A DNA stretch of 64,000 nucleotides from positions 1 through 64,000 of the forward strand of contig NZ_BTHK01000009.1 of NCBI RefSeq assembly GCF_033242365.1. The letters are read 5' to 3'. Source of the stretch: Lachnoanaerobaculum sanguinis (GTDB lineage: Bacteria > Bacillota > Clostridia > Lachnospirales > Lachnospiraceae). Of this stretch, positions 61,716 to 64,000 are shown one piece after another. How positions within the stretch are numbered: the first letter of the stretch is position 1; every line of letters begins with the position of its first letter. A program made the translations under genes and the position numbers. Under the pieces are notes generated by a model. That model was not told the origin of the DNA, made no database searches, and saw nothing but the letters and a program-made list of their open reading frames with translations.

Positions 61716-61759
61716 AAGAATATAAATCATTTCTTAAAAAATACTTTCATATTAAAAAC

Positions 61760-61788
61760 TTGTTTTTATAAGTTTCAAGTGATATAGT
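61760..61788 (+). promoter_or_regulatory. Promoter of the lipoprotein gene
   Basis: TTGTTT (61760-61765), 17-bp spacer, TATAGT (61783-61788), about 60 nt before the start codon. Confidence 0.6.
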
Positions 61789-61848
61789 GTCAGATATCAA
61801 AATGATGTTTAAATAGCATAAAGTCATTTGACTTAGGAGGAATTAGAT

Positions 61849-62532
61849 ATGAAGAAAAGATTTTTGATAACAGTTTTAGGATTGACAATGGGAAGTGCAT
61901 TATTATTCAGTGCATGCGGTTCAAAAAAAGAAACTGCAGAAACAACACAGTCAGTTGCAGAAACCACTACAAAGGCTGAAGAAAGCACTACTGCAGAGAC
62001 AACTACAGCTGCAAGTGTAAAAGTGGACATAAACTACGATATAGCAAATCACCTTGATGAGTCATTTGATGATGTAGGAAGTGCATTCGGAACAGCCGCA
62101 TCTGATGAGAAGGCTGAAGCAGGTGAGAGAATTGTAAAGTATGCAGATCCTGAGAGAGTTTTACATTACTATGATGACAAGTCGGGCGGATATGTACTTG
62201 AAGCTGTAAGTGCCAAGGCCGGTGATCTTTTAAGCTTCACTGCAGACAGCGTTAAGCTTAATGACATTTTGGAACAGATGGAAGGTGAGAAAGCCGCAGG
62301 ACTTGAGTCAAACGATGCATACCTTACAGTAGGTGTGAAGGGAGACAGCAATATCGTATTCCAGTCTGAAGGATATTACTTCATAGTATCTGTAGGTAAG
62401 GACAATGTGGTTTCAAAGGACAGCGCCGCAGCAATAGTAACAGAGGACAGAGCGGGAGTTGATACTGCAGGTGAAACAACAAAGGCACCTTCAGAAATCA
62501 AGACACCGGAAACAACAGCGGCAAAGAAATAA
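61849..62532 (+). CDS. Secreted lipoprotein of unknown function
   Basis: The 227-aa protein has a signal peptide with lipobox LLFSAC (Cys about residue 23), then a Thr/Glu/Ala-rich linker (~25-60), a compact domain (~65-200) and a second Thr-rich tail ending in TPETTAAKK. No conserved family recognised in the domain. TAGGAGGAATTA precedes ATG 61849. It is flanked by its own promoter and a terminator, so it is expressed alone. Confidence 0.8.
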   Translation: MKKRFLITVLGLTMGSALLFSACGSKKETAETTQSVAETTTKAEESTTAETTTAASVKVDINYDIANHLDESFDDVGSAFGTAASDEKAEAGERIVKYADPERVLHYYDDKSGGYVLEAVSAKAGDLLSFTADSVKLNDILEQMEGEKAAGLESNDAYLTVGVKGDSNIVFQSEGYYFIVSVGKDNVVSKDSAAAIVTEDRAGVDTAGETTKAPSEIKTPETTAAKK

Positions 62533-62565
62533 TTCTCTTTCAAGAAAAATATAAATAACAAACAA

Positions 62566-62628
62566 AAAGTCGAAGGAATATTACGAGATATGTCAGGAAA
62601 GTATCGTATGTTCTTTCGGCTTTTTTTG
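62566..62628 (+). terminator. Terminator after the lipoprotein gene
   Basis: AAAGTCGAAGGAA pairs with TTCTTTCGGCTTT with wobbles, with an inner TACGA/TCGTA stem, and is followed by a T7 tract. Confidence 0.75.
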
Positions 62629-63205
62629 CTGCAAAAAGTAATAAAGCAAAAACTCAAAAAAATAAAATGAAGATAAATGAAATTTATCATTGATAAACAA
62701 TAAAAATATGATAAAATATTAATAAATATATATAATATAACTACTAATCTATGACCACTTGGTTCGGACTCATATATAAAAATAATAAAAATATCTCCCA
62801 TTCATCGTATTGGCTTATTTGACAAAGACACCATTCAATAATATTATATTGTTGTATTATACCAATTAAAATAGTATAATTAACGCTTAAGTGTAGGGAC
62901 TTGTTTTTATTACGCACAAAATCGCATATAATACGACATAAGACGAGAAATTGATACGAGTTTTTACATATTAAATACGATATAAATTTCTTTAATGATA
63001 ATAAGAGACTTACGAAAATATAATGGGCAAATATTTTTGTGGGTTATTTTGTTTGCATTGAAGAAATATATATAAATATTCTGACTGGATATAATAGAGT
63101 GACTGATTTAATGACAATACATTAAGCAGTGATATGGGAGTATGCATGTTGAACATAGTATAGGACCTTATATTCCGGCAGACAAACAATCAAGGAGGTA
63201 GTTTG
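62629..63205. other. AT-rich non-coding region before the wall-binding repeat gene
   Basis: About 575 bp with no credible gene on either strand. TATAAT-like boxes occur (for example 62927-62932 and 63090-63095), but none has a well-spaced -35. It probably holds the promoter and a long leader of the next gene. Confidence 0.5.
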
Positions 63206-64000
63206 ATGAACAAAAAGAGCATAGTAAGTCAAGCAGGCTTGCTGGCGGTTTCCGCTCTGTTCCTTTGGGCAAACCCTTCTACTGCACATGCAGAAGGATG
63301 GGATAACTCAAACGGTGAGTGGAGATATCTGGACAATGCCAATAACGCAGTGTCTGAGGCTTGGAGAAAGTCGGGTGACGCATGGTATTATCTGGGTGAT
63401 GACGGCAACATGGTAAAGGATTCAATTGTTACCGTAGGTGACGGCATTTATTATTTGAATGCCGACGGTGTAATGGCAGCTAATCGTTGGGTTCTTGCAA
63501 AAGATATCGACGATAATGATGCATGGTATTACTTCGGTGCCGACGGAAAAGCGTACAAGGGCAGAGACGGAAGAGTATATACTCGTGAAATTAACGGAAA
63601 GAGATATCTTTTTGATGAAGAGGGAGTAATGCTTACAGGATTCTTCGATGCAGAGGGCAATGCGGTAGAAGATGACAATCCGTTTAAGAGTGCAATATAC
63701 TACTTCGGTGATGACGGAGCAATGTATGCGGATCAGTGGTTGCTTTATTCACAGGTAGGAGAGAATCCGGGATATTCAGAGCTTGGACAGAGAAACTATA
63801 GTGAGTATGATGAGATGTGGCTGTACTTCGGGGCTAACGGAAGAAAGTACGCTGCACGCAGTACAGATCAGTCAAAGCAGAGAGAGATAAACGGTAAGGC
63901 ATACCTGTTTGATGAGAACGGTGTAATGATACCTCAGCTTTCTGTAACTAACGCAAACATAAGAGCTACAGCAAGCAATGCTAAAGTAAAATACGGTTCA
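63206..64000 (+). CDS. Secreted wall-binding repeat protein (3' end outside window)
   Basis: Open through the window edge, 265 codons visible. ATG 63206 follows CAAGGAGG. The product has a signal peptide (MNKKSIVSQAGLLAVSALF..., cleavage near AHAEG) and, from about residue 30, roughly eight aromatic-rich repeats such as GEWRYLDNANN, DAWYYLGDDGNM, DAWYYFGADGKA, KRYLFDEEGVM and MWLYFGANGRK. These match choline-/glucan-binding-type wall repeats (CW_binding_1). The repeats lie at the N terminus, so a separate functional domain probably follows beyond the window, where the repeats give way to SVTNANIRATASNAKV. Confidence 0.88.
   Translation, partial: MNKKSIVSQAGLLAVSALFLWANPSTAHAEGWDNSNGEWRYLDNANNAVSEAWRKSGDAWYYLGDDGNMVKDSIVTVGDGIYYLNADGVMAANRWVLAKDIDDNDAWYYFGADGKAYKGRDGRVYTREINGKRYLFDEEGVMLTGFFDAEGNAVEDDNPFKSAIYYFGDDGAMYADQWLLYSQVGENPGYSELGQRNYSEYDEMWLYFGANGRKYAARSTDQSKQREINGKAYLFDENGVMIPQLSVTNANIRATASNAKVKYGS

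Overview
The window is low-GC, AGA/ATA-rich bacterial DNA with Firmicute-type sigma-A promoters, AGGAGG-type ribosome binding sites and intrinsic terminators. Gene content (choline-binding-type wall proteins, class B sortase, YesMN two-component system, Tad pilus locus, serC-serA-DUF1015 cluster, tRNAs without encoded CCA) points to a clostridial monoderm. It is most likely a Lachnospiraceae member, perhaps near Lachnoanaerobaculum; the genus is a guess. It looks like ordinary chromosome: no intact insertion sequence, prophage or CRISPR array was seen. The only mobile-element trace is a decayed Rpn-nuclease tail near 45 kb.

Layout. 1-0.5 kb: end of a surface protein. 0.6-0.8 kb: a free-standing structured RNA, probably 6S RNA. 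0.85-1.8 kb: greA-like and dtd. 1.8-7.2 kb: a YesN/YesM two-component system with two membrane-anchored sugar-binding-protein homologues and no transporter genes, which suggests a sugar-sensing unit. 7.3-17 kb: an 11-gene Tad/Flp pilus operon with TadZ, two prepilin peptidases, TadA/B/C, a 58-aa Flp pilin, a DUF5702-like protein, a pseudopilin carrying two zinc-ligand modules, a TadE-like protein and an FHA protein. 17.1-20.2 kb: class B sortase, M20 amidohydrolase and a SleB-type wall hydrolase. 20.3-20.9 kb: five tRNA genes (Pro, Arg, Gly, His, Gln) with a consensus promoter and a terminator. 21.2-30.3 kb: leuB-ilvD-ilvB-serC-serA, then DUF1015, a short YgjP-like metallopeptidase and DUF1700. 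30.7-32.4 kb: an NlpC/P60 wall hydrolase and a GNAT acetyltransferase.

32.5-44.7 kb is the most unusual part: a tellurium-resistance (Ter)-type stress island. It has a TRSP-type phosphoribosyltransferase, a StiP/PELOTA-type phosphoribosyltransferase, a divergent CitE-like lyase, a YceG-like/trypsin fusion, full YceG, TelA, two TerD paralogues and a calcium-type P-ATPase. In published Ter systems (Anantharaman, Iyer and Aravind) these families co-occur and are proposed to act in a membrane-linked metal/stress response with nucleotide-derived or RNA-directed chemistry. The protease fusion is the least familiar piece.

44.9-48.1 kb: the Rpn remnant, RNase Y and a secreted wall-binding protein. 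48.1-54.6 kb (minus strand): a lactose-type operon, substrate-binding lipoprotein, two permeases and a large GH2 beta-galactosidase, with hairpins at two internal gene junctions. 54.8-55.9 kb (minus): murG. 56-61.7 kb: mtnN, pgi, three uncharacterised genes and a ROK glucokinase. 61.8-64 kb: a lipoprotein and the start of a secreted wall-binding repeat protein that runs off the window.
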